From Hymenobacter sp. (GTDB lineage: Bacteria; Bacteroidota; Bacteroidia; Cytophagales; Hymenobacteraceae): 12,141 bases of DNA. Positions 6,324 to 12,141 of this stretch are shown one piece after another. The stretch covers positions 1 to 12,141 of the forward strand of contig JANYFQ010000649.1 of NCBI GenBank assembly GCA_025362615.1, written 5' to 3'. The position numbers and the translations under genes were made by a program. Every line of letters starts with the position of its first letter. The first letter of the stretch is position 1. The notes under the pieces were generated by a model. That model had not been told where the DNA came from. It did not search any database and saw nothing but the letters and a program-made list of their open reading frames with translations.

Positions 6324-6621
6324 GCGCTTCGCTGCCCTGTTTTTTCGCTGCGGGTGCTGGTTTGGGCGCGGCGGCGGCGGTGCGGGCAGCAGCGTGGCAG
6401 GCAGTGTGCGGGCAGTGTGCGGCGCTGGAATTACGAGCCTCAACGCACCCATAATGCTGGCTGGCGACTGAATTTTAACATTCAGTCGTACTGTAAAATA
6501 ACTGCTTTTTTCTGGTATTTGGCCCGCAGATAGTCTGGCTATTTAGTAGTTTGTACAATACTTTTGACTTCTCTAGCTCATGAAATAACTACCCGTCCTA
6601 TCTTTTTCCCCGCCGCACCGC
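6324..6621. other. Intergenic region between divergent tilS and the LuxR-type gene
   Basis: No gene is supported here. The tilS-side half is GC-rich and holds a perfect tandem 11-mer, GGCAGTGTGCG (6400-6410 and 6411-6421). The other half is AT-rich, with a 9-bp inverted repeat (CGACTGAAT, 6465-6473; ATTCAGTCG, 6480-6488) around a 6-base spacer, then a -7 element for the regulator gene. The inverted repeat could be an operator for a dimeric regulator or a small hairpin. Nothing here identifies its binding protein. Confidence 0.6.
6559..6566 (+). promoter_or_regulatory. Probable promoter of the LuxR-type gene, -7 element
   Basis: TACTTTTG matches TAnnTTTG exactly and lies 55 bp upstream of ATG 6622. 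The region just upstream is AT-rich, but no TTG at the usual -33 spacing stands out. Confidence 0.5.
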
Positions 6622-6723
6622 ATGAACGACGAGTTGCTCATTGCCTAAAAAATAGCCGAAATCGCGGCCACCGCCGACCAGTACCCGGCCGCCGTCATCA
6701 TCCACCACGTACCCACCCAAACC
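6622..6723 (+). other. Disrupted 5' end of the LuxR-type gene (in-frame TAA at codon 9)
   Basis: ATG 6622 opens MNDELLIA and then meets TAA at 6646-6648. Beyond the stop the same frame continues without interruption (KIAEIAATADQYPAAVIIHH...) into the regulator body at 6724. The residues after the stop read as the start of a PAS-like sensor domain, so the original start was probably ATG 6622. A single C-to-T change (CAA to TAA) at 6646 would explain the stop. The stop lies just before a run of six A (6647-6652), so a sequencing or slippage event is an alternative. Confidence 0.7.
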
Positions 6724-7290
6724 GTGCGCTACCTCTCGGAATGGGGCCTGAAGTTGCTGGGCGCTACCCTACAGGAGCTTACCGCGCTGGGGCCGGCGTT
6801 TTCGCCCACGTACTTCAACGCCGTCGAGTCGGACGAGTACATGGCCAACGTGTTTCGGCTGATGTACGAAAACGAGGTGCCCGACGTGCATACGTTCTAC
6901 CAGCAAGTGCGGACCACCGAACGCGCGGGGTGGAGCTGGTACCTGACGGCCATGCGCCGGCTGCTGACCGACGCGCACGGCGCCCCGCTGCTGGTGATGG
7001 GCCTGGCCGTGCCGCTGCACCCCGACAACCACTTCGCCGCCAAAGTGCAGCGGCTGATTGACGAAAATAACTTCCTGCGCCAGCACACGGCCGCCTTTGG
7101 TTGCCTCACGGCCCGCGAGCGCGACGTGCTGCGCCTGCTGGCCCTGGGCCACTCGGCCCCCGAGGTGGCCAACGCCCTGTGCATCTCGGTGCAAACGGCC
7201 GAAACCCACCGCCGCAACCTGCGCCAGAAGCTGGGGGCCGTAACGTCCTACGAGTTGGGGCAATACGCCCGGGCGTTCGACCTGATTTGA
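6724..7290 (+). CDS. LuxR-type transcriptional regulator with PAS-like N-terminal domain, probably truncated
   Basis: This is a putative DNA-binding regulator of unknown target. From the GTG at 6724 it is 188 aa. The C-terminal part (about 127-188) is a clear LuxR/GerE helix-turn-helix: LTARERDVLRLLALGHSAPE, then VANALCISVQTAETHRRNLRQKLGA. The N-terminal part (YLSEWGLKLLGATLQELTAL, LVMGLAVPL) looks like the later half of a PAS-type sensor fold, as in Bacteroidota PAS-LuxR proteins. The frame continues upstream through a TAA to ATG 6622, so the full gene would encode about 222 aa. The listed start is only the first usable in-frame start codon after the TAA and may not be used. The gene may be a pseudogene or may make a shortened protein. 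It is followed by an intrinsic terminator. No partner sensor kinase or receiver domain is visible. Confidence 0.75.
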   Translation: MRYLSEWGLKLLGATLQELTALGPAFSPTYFNAVESDEYMANVFRLMYENEVPDVHTFYQQVRTTERAGWSWYLTAMRRLLTDAHGAPLLVMGLAVPLHPDNHFAAKVQRLIDENNFLRQHTAAFGCLTARERDVLRLLALGHSAPEVANALCISVQTAETHRRNLRQKLGAVTSYELGQYARAFDLI

Positions 7291-7319
7291 GGCGCGGCCC
7301 GGCAACTGGCAACCAGCAA

Positions 7320-7349
7320 AAAACCCGCCGGAGAGTCCGAGCGGGTTTT
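7320..7349. terminator. Intrinsic terminator between the LuxR-type gene and the lipoprotein gene
   Basis: The stem AAAACCCGC (7320-7328) pairs with GCGGGTTTT (7341-7349). It extends inward by CGGA/TCCG with one bulged A (7340) and a 3-base GAG loop. An A-rich stretch lies on the left and a T tract on the right, so it can act on both strands for the convergent genes. Confidence 0.85.
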
Positions 7350-7394
7350 CTGGGTTTTCATAGCTGAGGATGCGGGCAAGTTTTCTTCGGCCAC

Positions 7395-8242
7395 TTACCG
7401 CCGGGCGAAGGTGAGGGTGGTGCGAACGCCGGTAGTGGTGTTCACGGCCTCGGTGACGATTTGGTTGCCGTTGTTGCCGCAGGTGTAGGTGATGGAGTTG
7501 GTGGTCCGTACCACGGGTCCCGGCCGGGTGATGCCGTTGCACACCACATCGTCGGTGCTGGTGAAGGTGTAGGTGATGGTGTTGCCGCTGACGGTGTAGC
7601 GGAAGTTGAACTTGATGCTGCTGCATATGCCGTTGCAGTCGGGGTTTTCGGCGTAGCCCACGCCGCCGGGGCCGAAGTTGTAAACCAGAAACTTACCGGC
7701 TGCCCCGTTGCAGGTGGGGGTTTGCCAGGTGCCCAGCGGGCAGGTAGTGCTGCCCCCGCCCGTGCCGCCGCCCGTGCCGCCGCCGGTGGCCGGGGTGGGG
7801 GCCGGCAGCCGGGTGCCGTTGAGGGTGAGGGTAGGCAGGGAGTTGGCCACGGATACAATGAGCCGGTTGGGGTCGCTCGAGCTGTTGCTGGTGTTGGTGA
7901 AGAGGGCGCGGGCGATGGTGCCGGAGTAGCTGGTGCTGGTGGGGGTGCCGTAATTGAGGGTTCTTTCGAGCGTGAACGAATAGGGCACGTTGTCGCTCAT
8001 TTCAATCTCGTCGCCGTAGCCATCGCTGATGCTCCACACGTAGAGGTCGGCCCCGCCGAGCAGCAAGTCGTTGAGGGTGTAGCGGATGCGGGCGTTGGGC
8101 GTCATCACCTCCAGGTTTTGGAGCACGGCGGCGACGTAGGTTTTGACGACGACGGGTGCTGCTTCTTTCTTTTTGCAGCCGTAGAAGGGAATGGCAATCA
8201 GCAGCAAAGCAGTGAGCAGGGCGCGGGGGTAAGAATTTTCAT
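7395..8242 (-). CDS. Two-domain lipoprotein of unknown function, frameshifted in its signal peptide
   Basis: This is probably a surface or periplasmic lipoprotein. ATG 8242 starts MKILTP, but the rest of the protein lies in the next frame. Adding one C to the C5 run (8229-8225) gives MKILTPRALLTALLLIAIPF-YGC-KKK, a classic lipoprotein signal with lipidated C23, and a 282-aa product. Residues 24-150 form a beta-rich domain I do not recognise. A glycine linker (TGGGTGGGTGGG, about 153-164) leads to a second domain, 168-282. That domain begins CPLGTWQ and resembles lipocalin-like Bacteroidota domains. It holds six cysteines (168, 178, 203, 207, 235, 255), an even number that suits disulfides outside the cytoplasm. 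The open frame runs back to TTG 8513, but that stretch lacks a signal peptide. Either the gene is a recent pseudogene or the frameshift is a sequence error. Confidence 0.72.
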
Positions 8243-8265
8243 GGGAGCAGGGGTTTGATGCGGTG

Positions 8266-8273
8266 CAAAGGTC
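8266..8273 (-). promoter_or_regulatory. Possible lipoprotein promoter, -7 element
   Basis: The minus strand reads GACCTTTG, one base off TAnnTTTG, ending 23 bp before ATG 8242. Its position supports ATG 8242 (MKILTP) as the original start, rather than the TTG at 8513. Confidence 0.4.
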
Positions 8274-8453
8274 CTGCGGCCGTTCGGCCGCTGCAATACC
8301 CAGAAGTAGGTATTTTTCATGAAAAAAATACCCGATAATTGAAACGGCAACAGGGTTGCATTTGAGCCACGGAGTCGCACTGACAACCCGAAACGTCCCA
8401 GAAATTCCAGCTCCCGACCCTTCGATGAACAGGTTGGTGGTGTCATGTCGAAA

Positions 8454-8513
8454 TACGGCCAGCCCCAGTGTGGTAGTGCCCGCTGCCGATGCGCCAAAAA
8501 CGTAAGCTTTCAA
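8454..8513 (-). pseudogene. Remnant of a P-loop kinase N-terminus
   Basis: Read on the minus strand from a TTG at 8513, the frame begins KAYVFGASAAGTTTLGLAV. This strongly resembles the first strand and P-loop of adenylate/shikimate-kinase-like ATPases with the GASGSGTTTLG form known in Bacteroidota. After about 20 residues the resemblance stops, with no Walker B or lid region, and the first codon is TTG where ATG would be expected. I read it as the surviving 5' scrap of a decayed or recombined gene. It is short, so chance resemblance is not excluded. Confidence 0.45.
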
Positions 8514-8784
8514 CCGGTGACTGAACTTGATGGGGCGGTTGGGTTGACTTTTTCAGCAGAACAGGCGTTAAGTGCAGCCGTCGTCTCATCGTCGGTGAAG
8601 GGCTTCGGAACGGTTTTGGACGAGCCGGGCTGCAAACGCCCGCAACTCCCTGCTTTTTTTGGCCGGCCGAACCCGTCGCACGGGGAGTTTATGGAGCATC
8701 GCGGTACGGTCGGATAGGGATTGCGGCCGTGCGCTTGAGTAGGCGAAATTCAAAATTACCCCAAAGCCACCACTCCCAACGGCC

Positions 8785-8792
8785 TACCTTTG
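8785..8792 (+). promoter_or_regulatory. OstA-like gene promoter, -7 element
   Basis: TACCTTTG is a strong match to the Bacteroidota -7 consensus. Only seven bases separate it from ATG 8800, so the transcript would start at or within a few bases of the ATG and be nearly leaderless. Confidence 0.7.
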
Positions 8793-8799
8793 TCCCTCA

Positions 8800-10536
8800 A
8801 TGCCCTTTTTTCGCGTACTTATTCTTTGGTGCTGCTGGCCGCTGGCGGTGCTGGCCCAGCAACCGGTGGCGCGGCCCAGCGCGGTCCCCAGGCCGGCCCG
8901 AACTCCTGCCACGGCCGCCGCCAAATCTGCCCTGCCGCCGCCCCAGGGCAGCCGCATCGAACTCCTGCCCGGCACCCGCGAACTCATCGGCGGCGTGTTC
9001 AACGGCGTGCAAATCCGCAAGCTCCTCGGCAACGTCAGCTTCAAGCAGGAGGACACGTTTTTGTACTGCGACTCAGCCTATCAATACCTCGAACGCAATG
9101 AGGTGGAGGCTTTTAGCAACGTGCGCGTGGTGCAGGGCGACAGCATCACCATCACCGGCGATAAGGGCTACTACAACGGCAACGCCCGCACGGCCCGCAT
9201 GGTGGGCAACGTGGTCATGCGCGACCCGCGCATGACCCTCACCACGCCCACGCTCGACTACGACCTCAACCGCCGCACAGCCGCCTACACCCAGGGCGGC
9301 CACCTCACCGACCCCCAAAACACCCTCGACAGCGAGCAGGGCTTCTACGACACCAACTCCAAGGTCTTCGTTTTCAAGCGCAACGTCCACCTCGTCACGC
9401 CCGACTCCGAACTCAACAACGACACGCTGCGCTACAACACCATCAGCAAAATAGCGTACTTTAATGGCCCCACCCGCATCAAGGGCAAGCAAGGCAATCT
9501 GTACGCCGAAGTGGGCAATTACAACACCATTACGCGGGTTTCCAATTTCCAAAAAAATGCCAAGCTCGAAACGCCCAACTACTTACTGAGCGGCGACCGA
9601 CTGGTGTACGACGAGAAAAAGCTCTATGGCGTAGCCAACGGGCACGTCGAGATGATTGCCAAAAAAGATAACCTGACCCTGCGCGGCGATGCTGGCAAAT
9701 ACTGGCGCGGCCTGGGCCGCACCAAGCTCTACGGTGGCCGGCCCGTGGTGCGCTCCATCAGCGGAAAAGACACGCTATACATGGCCGCCGACACGCTGCT
9801 GAGCGTCGAAAACCGCCCCGGCAAGGTCGTGCGCCGCCCGGTGCTTTACGCTTACCCCAAGGTGCTGATTTTCAAAGCTGGCCTCGCTGGCCGCTGCGAC
9901 TCGCTGACCTATGACCGCCAGGACAGCATCATCTACCTCAACCGCGACCCCGTGCTCTGGCAGGGTCACAACCAGCTCACCGCCGACTCGATGCAGCTGC
10001 GCTCGCGGCGCGGCAAACTGGAGCAGATGCGCCTGTATGCCAACAGTTTCATCATCGGCGAAGACACGCTCCACAACTTCAACCAGGTAAAAGGCCGCAA
10101 CATGGTGGCCCGGTTTCGCGACAACCGCATTGCCCGCGTGGACGTGCTGGGCAACGCCGAAAGCCTCTATTACGCCCTCGACAACGACACCGCCACCACC
10201 GGCATGAACAAGGCCGTATCGGCCACGATGGTAATGCGCTTTGCGGCCAACAAGCTCAAAACCATTAGTTTTCTTGCCAACCCTGATGCCAGCTTCATCC
10301 CACCGCACGAACTGAAGCCCGAAGACGAACGCCTCAAAGGCTACCGCTGGCGGCCCACCGAGCGGCCCACGCGGCGGCAGGTGCTGGGCAAGCAATTTGA
10401 CGACCACCCGGCGCGGAGGGCGAAGGCCAAAGTGAAAGCCAAAGTCAAGGGCCGTCTAAAGACAGGGAACAGAAAATCAACGCCAAAGACCAAGAATCCA
10501 CCACCCAATACCAAACACCGAAAACCCAAAACTTAA
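8800..10536 (+). CDS. OstA/LptA-like outer-membrane biogenesis protein
   Basis: This 578-aa exported protein belongs to the OstA-like family of Bacteroidota, related to LptA and the N-terminal part of LptD. Those proteins form a beta-jellyroll bridge that carries lipopolysaccharide across the periplasm. Residues 1-19 form a signal peptide ending VLA, with cleavage before QQ. A Pro/Ala-rich linker follows. From about residue 50 there are repeated OstA-type strands (GNVSFKQEDTFLYCDSAYQY, FSNVRVVQGDSITITGDKGY, GNVVMRDPRMTLTTPTLDYD), and similar units recur to about 500. It is much longer than E. coli LptA (about 185 aa) and lacks the LptD barrel. The C-terminus (about 541-578) is Lys/Arg/Pro-rich and encoded by low-complexity sequence with a 12-bp tandem repeat. 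It starts at ATG 8800, immediately after a strong promoter element. bamD follows 106 bp downstream. The lipopolysaccharide role is inferred from family. Confidence 0.88.
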   Translation: MPFFRVLILWCCWPLAVLAQQPVARPSAVPRPARTPATAAAKSALPPPQGSRIELLPGTRELIGGVFNGVQIRKLLGNVSFKQEDTFLYCDSAYQYLERNEVEAFSNVRVVQGDSITITGDKGYYNGNARTARMVGNVVMRDPRMTLTTPTLDYDLNRRTAAYTQGGHLTDPQNTLDSEQGFYDTNSKVFVFKRNVHLVTPDSELNNDTLRYNTISKIAYFNGPTRIKGKQGNLYAEVGNYNTITRVSNFQKNAKLETPNYLLSGDRLVYDEKKLYGVANGHVEMIAKKDNLTLRGDAGKYWRGLGRTKLYGGRPVVRSISGKDTLYMAADTLLSVENRPGKVVRRPVLYAYPKVLIFKAGLAGRCDSLTYDRQDSIIYLNRDPVLWQGHNQLTADSMQLRSRRGKLEQMRLYANSFIIGEDTLHNFNQVKGRNMVARFRDNRIARVDVLGNAESLYYALDNDTATTGMNKAVSATMVMRFAANKLKTISFLANPDASFIPPHELKPEDERLKGYRWRPTERPTRRQVLGKQFDDHPARRAKAKVKAKVKGRLKTGNRKSTPKTKNPPPNTKHRKPKT

Positions 10537-10626
10537 CGCCCGACACCAGAAACGCAAAGGCTGCGTACCTTGACCTTTGCAACCGCCGCCCCGCGCTTCG
10601 GCTCTGATGATTGCCGCCTGCGGTCG

Positions 10627-10634
10627 TAACTTTG
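10627..10634 (+). promoter_or_regulatory. bamD promoter, -7 element
   Basis: TAACTTTG matches TAnnTTTG and ends eight bases before ATG 10643, again giving an almost leaderless transcript. A second promoter-like tract, TACCTTGACCTTTG (10566-10579), lies further upstream and may be an alternative start. Confidence 0.6.
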
Positions 10635-10642
10635 TTGTTCTT

Positions 10643-11476
10643 ATGCCAATTTCCCGTTTTGTTGTTTTTTGTGGGTTGTGTATTTCGTTGTTGCTCGGCT
10701 CCTGCGCCGGGTCGGGCTACCAACGGCTGCTGAAAAGCACCGACGTTAATAAGAAATACGAAGCCGCCATTGCGTACTACGACAAGGGCGATTATTTCCG
10801 CGCTGGCACCTTGCTCGAAGACCTGATACCGCTGCTTAAGGGCCGGCCCGAAGCCGAGAAAGCGCAGTTCTACTTCGCCAACACCAACTTTCGGCAGCGC
10901 AACTACGTGCTGAGTGCGTATTATTTCAAGCAGTTTACCGACACGTATTCCAACTCAACTTATTCGGAAGAAGCGAGTTTCATGCACGCCAAGTCGCTGT
11001 TTCGCGATTCGCCGGAAGCCGATTTGGACCAGACCAACACCGTGTCGTCGCTCGAAGCCATCCAGGATTTTCTCAACCGATACCCCGAAAGCAAGTTCCG
11101 CCCCGAGGTTGAAATTATGTCGCAGGAGTTGCAGAAAAAGCTGGAAAACAAGGCGTTTGAGAGTGCTAAACTCTATTACCAGCTTCGCTACAACCAGGCG
11201 GCCGTCACGGCCTTCACCGGGTTTCTGCAATCTTACCCCGCTTCGGCCTACGCCGAGCAAGCCGATTTGCTGCGCTTCACCGCCCAATACGAATGGGCCA
11301 AGGAAAGCATCGAAACCAAGCAGCGCGAGCGCTACCTGGAAGCGGTGGCCTTTTACCAGCACTTTATCGACACTTTTCCGCAGAGCAAAAGCTTGAAATT
11401 GGCGCAGGCCATGTTCGACACGGCCCAGGCGCAATTAACCAAATTGAAGACCCCGGCTACTTCTTCCACCAACTAG
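10643..11476 (+). CDS. bamD: Outer-membrane protein assembly factor BamD (lipoprotein)
   Basis: It is part of the BAM complex, which inserts beta-barrel proteins into the outer membrane, and is anchored in the inner leaflet of that membrane. It is 277 aa from ATG 10643. A longer frame from TTG 10577 would bury the signal peptide and is rejected. The N-terminus MPISRFVVFCGLCISLLLGSC is a lipoprotein signal with lipobox LGSC and lipidated C21. The mature part is made of TPR-like helical repeats, for example KYEAAIAYYDKGDYFRAGTL, then AEKAQFYFANTNFRQRNYVL, and later FPQSKSLKLAQAMFDTAQAQ. Length and repeat layout fit BamD/YfiO of Bacteroidota. It lies upstream of rpoZ and coaBC in an order common in this phylum. 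A promoter element directly precedes the ATG. Confidence 0.93.
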   Translation: MPISRFVVFCGLCISLLLGSCAGSGYQRLLKSTDVNKKYEAAIAYYDKGDYFRAGTLLEDLIPLLKGRPEAEKAQFYFANTNFRQRNYVLSAYYFKQFTDTYSNSTYSEEASFMHAKSLFRDSPEADLDQTNTVSSLEAIQDFLNRYPESKFRPEVEIMSQELQKKLENKAFESAKLYYQLRYNQAAVTAFTGFLQSYPASAYAEQADLLRFTAQYEWAKESIETKQRERYLEAVAFYQHFIDTFPQSKSLKLAQAMFDTAQAQLTKLKTPATSSTN

Positions 11477-11552
11477 GAAAAGTCCGGTTGCTGGCGAGCT
11501 TGCGTTGCCGGCCAGCCGCCTCATTCTCAACGAATAAAACCAAAAATTTCCC

Positions 11553-11891
11553 ATGAAGACTCCCGTCAGCAGCTCCATCATCACCCGCAACTTGGCCGAC
11601 ATCAGCACCGCTTCGGGCAACGTCTATGAAGCCATTGCCATCATCTCGAAACGGGCCAACCAATTGTCCGTCAAAATGAAAGACGAGTTGAACGAACGCC
11701 TCGCCGAATTTGCCTCCACGGTCGATAACCTCGAAGAAGTATTTGAAAACCGCGAGCAAATCGAAGTTTCCAAGCACTTCGAGCGGATGCCCAAAGCCAC
11801 GAGCCTGGCTATCGAAGAATTCATCGAAGGCAAGCTGCACTACGTGACCCCGGAGGCTGAAGAAGCCCCGCTGCCGCGTGAAATGTTCTAA
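11553..11891 (+). CDS. rpoZ: DNA-directed RNA polymerase omega subunit
   Basis: This small subunit helps beta-prime fold and stabilises the RNA polymerase core. It is 112 aa from ATG 11553, the usual size for the Bacteroidota form. The family core is NVYEAIAIISKRANQL (23-38), with the basic SKRANQ stretch typical of omega, followed by helical parts (KMKDELNERLAEFASTVDNL) and an acidic C-terminal tail. It sits 76 bp after bamD and 46 bp before coaBC on the same strand and is probably cotranscribed with at least one of them. No clear promoter of its own is visible in the gap. The alternative name for the family is RNA polymerase Rpb6-like protein. Confidence 0.92.
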   Translation: MKTPVSSSIITRNLADISTASGNVYEAIAIISKRANQLSVKMKDELNERLAEFASTVDNLEEVFENREQIEVSKHFERMPKATSLAIEEFIEGKLHYVTPEAEEAPLPREMF

Positions 11892-11937
11892 GCGCCAGGG
11901 GCTGCCGGTTTTGCATCAATCAGCTTTTGAGTAGAAA

Positions 11938-12141
11938 ATGGAAGCAGCAACCGGTCCCCACAACCCGGAACCATTGACGGGCAAGCGCATTTTGCTCGGC
12001 GTTACGGGCAGCATTGCCGCTTATAAGTCGGCGCTGATTGTCCGGCTTTTGGTCAAGGCCGGGGCCGACGTGCAGCTCATTCTCACCGAGGCCGCCACGG
12101 CTTTTGTCACGCCCCTCACGCTGGGCACTCTATCCAAAAAG
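11938..12141 (+). CDS. coaBC: CoaBC, phosphopantothenoylcysteine decarboxylase/synthetase, 5' part
   Basis: It makes 4'-phosphopantetheine for coenzyme A: the synthetase half joins cysteine to phosphopantothenate and the decarboxylase half removes CO2. Only the first 68 codons are present, and the frame is open to the window edge. After a short leader (MEAATGPHNPEPLTGKR) comes the flavoprotein domain start ILLGVTGSIAAYKSALIVRL, with the FMN-binding GVTGSIAAYK motif of the HFCD family, then LVKAGADVQLILTEAATAFV. This matches the N-terminal decarboxylase (CoaC) half. The CoaB half is beyond the window, so the fused form is inferred from the phylum norm. It follows rpoZ in the conserved order. 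Confidence 0.92.
   Translation, partial: MEAATGPHNPEPLTGKRILLGVTGSIAAYKSALIVRLLVKAGADVQLILTEAATAFVTPLTLGTLSKK

Larger units (their letters stand above)
8243..8784. other. Gene-poor stretch between the lipoprotein and the OstA-like gene
   Basis: I find no intact gene in these roughly 540 bases. Contents: a -7-like element for the lipoprotein near its start, a P-loop kinase-like remnant on the minus strand (8454-8513), and otherwise sequence with only short open frames. A 90-codon plus-strand frame (8445-8717) has a composition unlike a protein and no recognisable motif. Confidence 0.55.

Noticed and set aside
6300..6452. N-terminal extension of TilS from 6452
   Set aside because: The leader is Pro/Arg-rich without similarity to TilS, and a promoter-like element lies inside it, upstream of ATG 6299.
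5676..6533. 285-codon plus-strand open frame opposite tilS and its upstream region
   Set aside because: Shadow of tilS, which carries the PP-loop and C-terminal domain on the minus strand.
7101..7367. Overlapping alternative frames within the LuxR-type gene
   Set aside because: Arg/Pro/Ala-rich shadow frames. The LuxR helix-turn-helix in the main frame is clear.
8243..8513. Reading the lipoprotein as a 372-aa protein from TTG 8513
   Set aside because: It would place the hydrophobic signal about 95 residues inside the protein and begin with a kinase P-loop scrap. A frameshifted start at 8242 explains the data better.
8445..8717. 90-codon plus-strand frame in the gene-poor stretch
   Set aside because: No motif, odd composition, no promoter or neighbours on that strand, and it overlaps the kinase-like remnant on the other strand.
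1..12141. CRISPR arrays, tRNA or rRNA genes
   Set aside because: No regularly spaced repeats with unique spacers, no tRNA-like cloverleaf and no rRNA sequence were seen on either strand.

Overview
The window looks like chromosomal DNA from a GC-rich member of the Bacteroidota, most likely a Hymenobacter-like cytophagale. Three things support this: copies of the Bacteroidota -7 promoter element (TAnnTTTG) upstream of several genes, lipoprotein signal peptides of the Bacteroidota type, and the gene order bamD - rpoZ - coaBC that is common in this phylum. The genus is an inference from style, not a database result.

Layout. (1) 126-1130: a complete IS481-type insertion sequence with 23-bp terminal inverted repeats and one DDE transposase on the minus strand. 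(2) 1269-3124: two rhomboid-family intramembrane serine proteases in tandem on the plus strand, separated by a long imperfect inverted repeat. (3) 3135-3817: a small toxin-antitoxin block, with a lone DUF433 antitoxin followed by a RelE/ParE-type toxin and its small partner. It ends in a perfect 23-bp palindromic terminator that also serves the convergent next gene. (4) 3883-6299, minus strand: malate dehydrogenase (mdh) and tRNA(Ile)-lysidine synthetase (tilS), two housekeeping genes. (5) About 6300-8799: a region with signs of decay. It holds a LuxR-type regulator whose first ATG frame is cut by an early TAA, a two-domain lipoprotein whose signal peptide is out of frame by one base, and a short remnant of a P-loop kinase start. 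(6) 8800-12141, plus strand: envelope and core genes, namely an OstA/LptA-like protein, BamD, RNA polymerase omega (rpoZ) and the start of coaBC, which runs off the window.

How the genes fit together. The OstA-like protein (lipopolysaccharide transport family) and BamD (outer-membrane protein insertion) both serve outer-membrane biogenesis. rpoZ and coaBC follow in the conserved order. mdh (TCA cycle) and tilS (AUA decoding) are unrelated housekeeping genes. The IS element, the toxin-antitoxin block and the decayed region are the accessory parts. I saw no tRNA, rRNA, CRISPR array or phage genes. I do not see a convincing new multi-gene system. The most useful observations are the intact IS whose stop codon comes from the target DNA, the large inverted repeat between the rhomboid genes, the stacked antitoxin, and the two disrupted reading frames.
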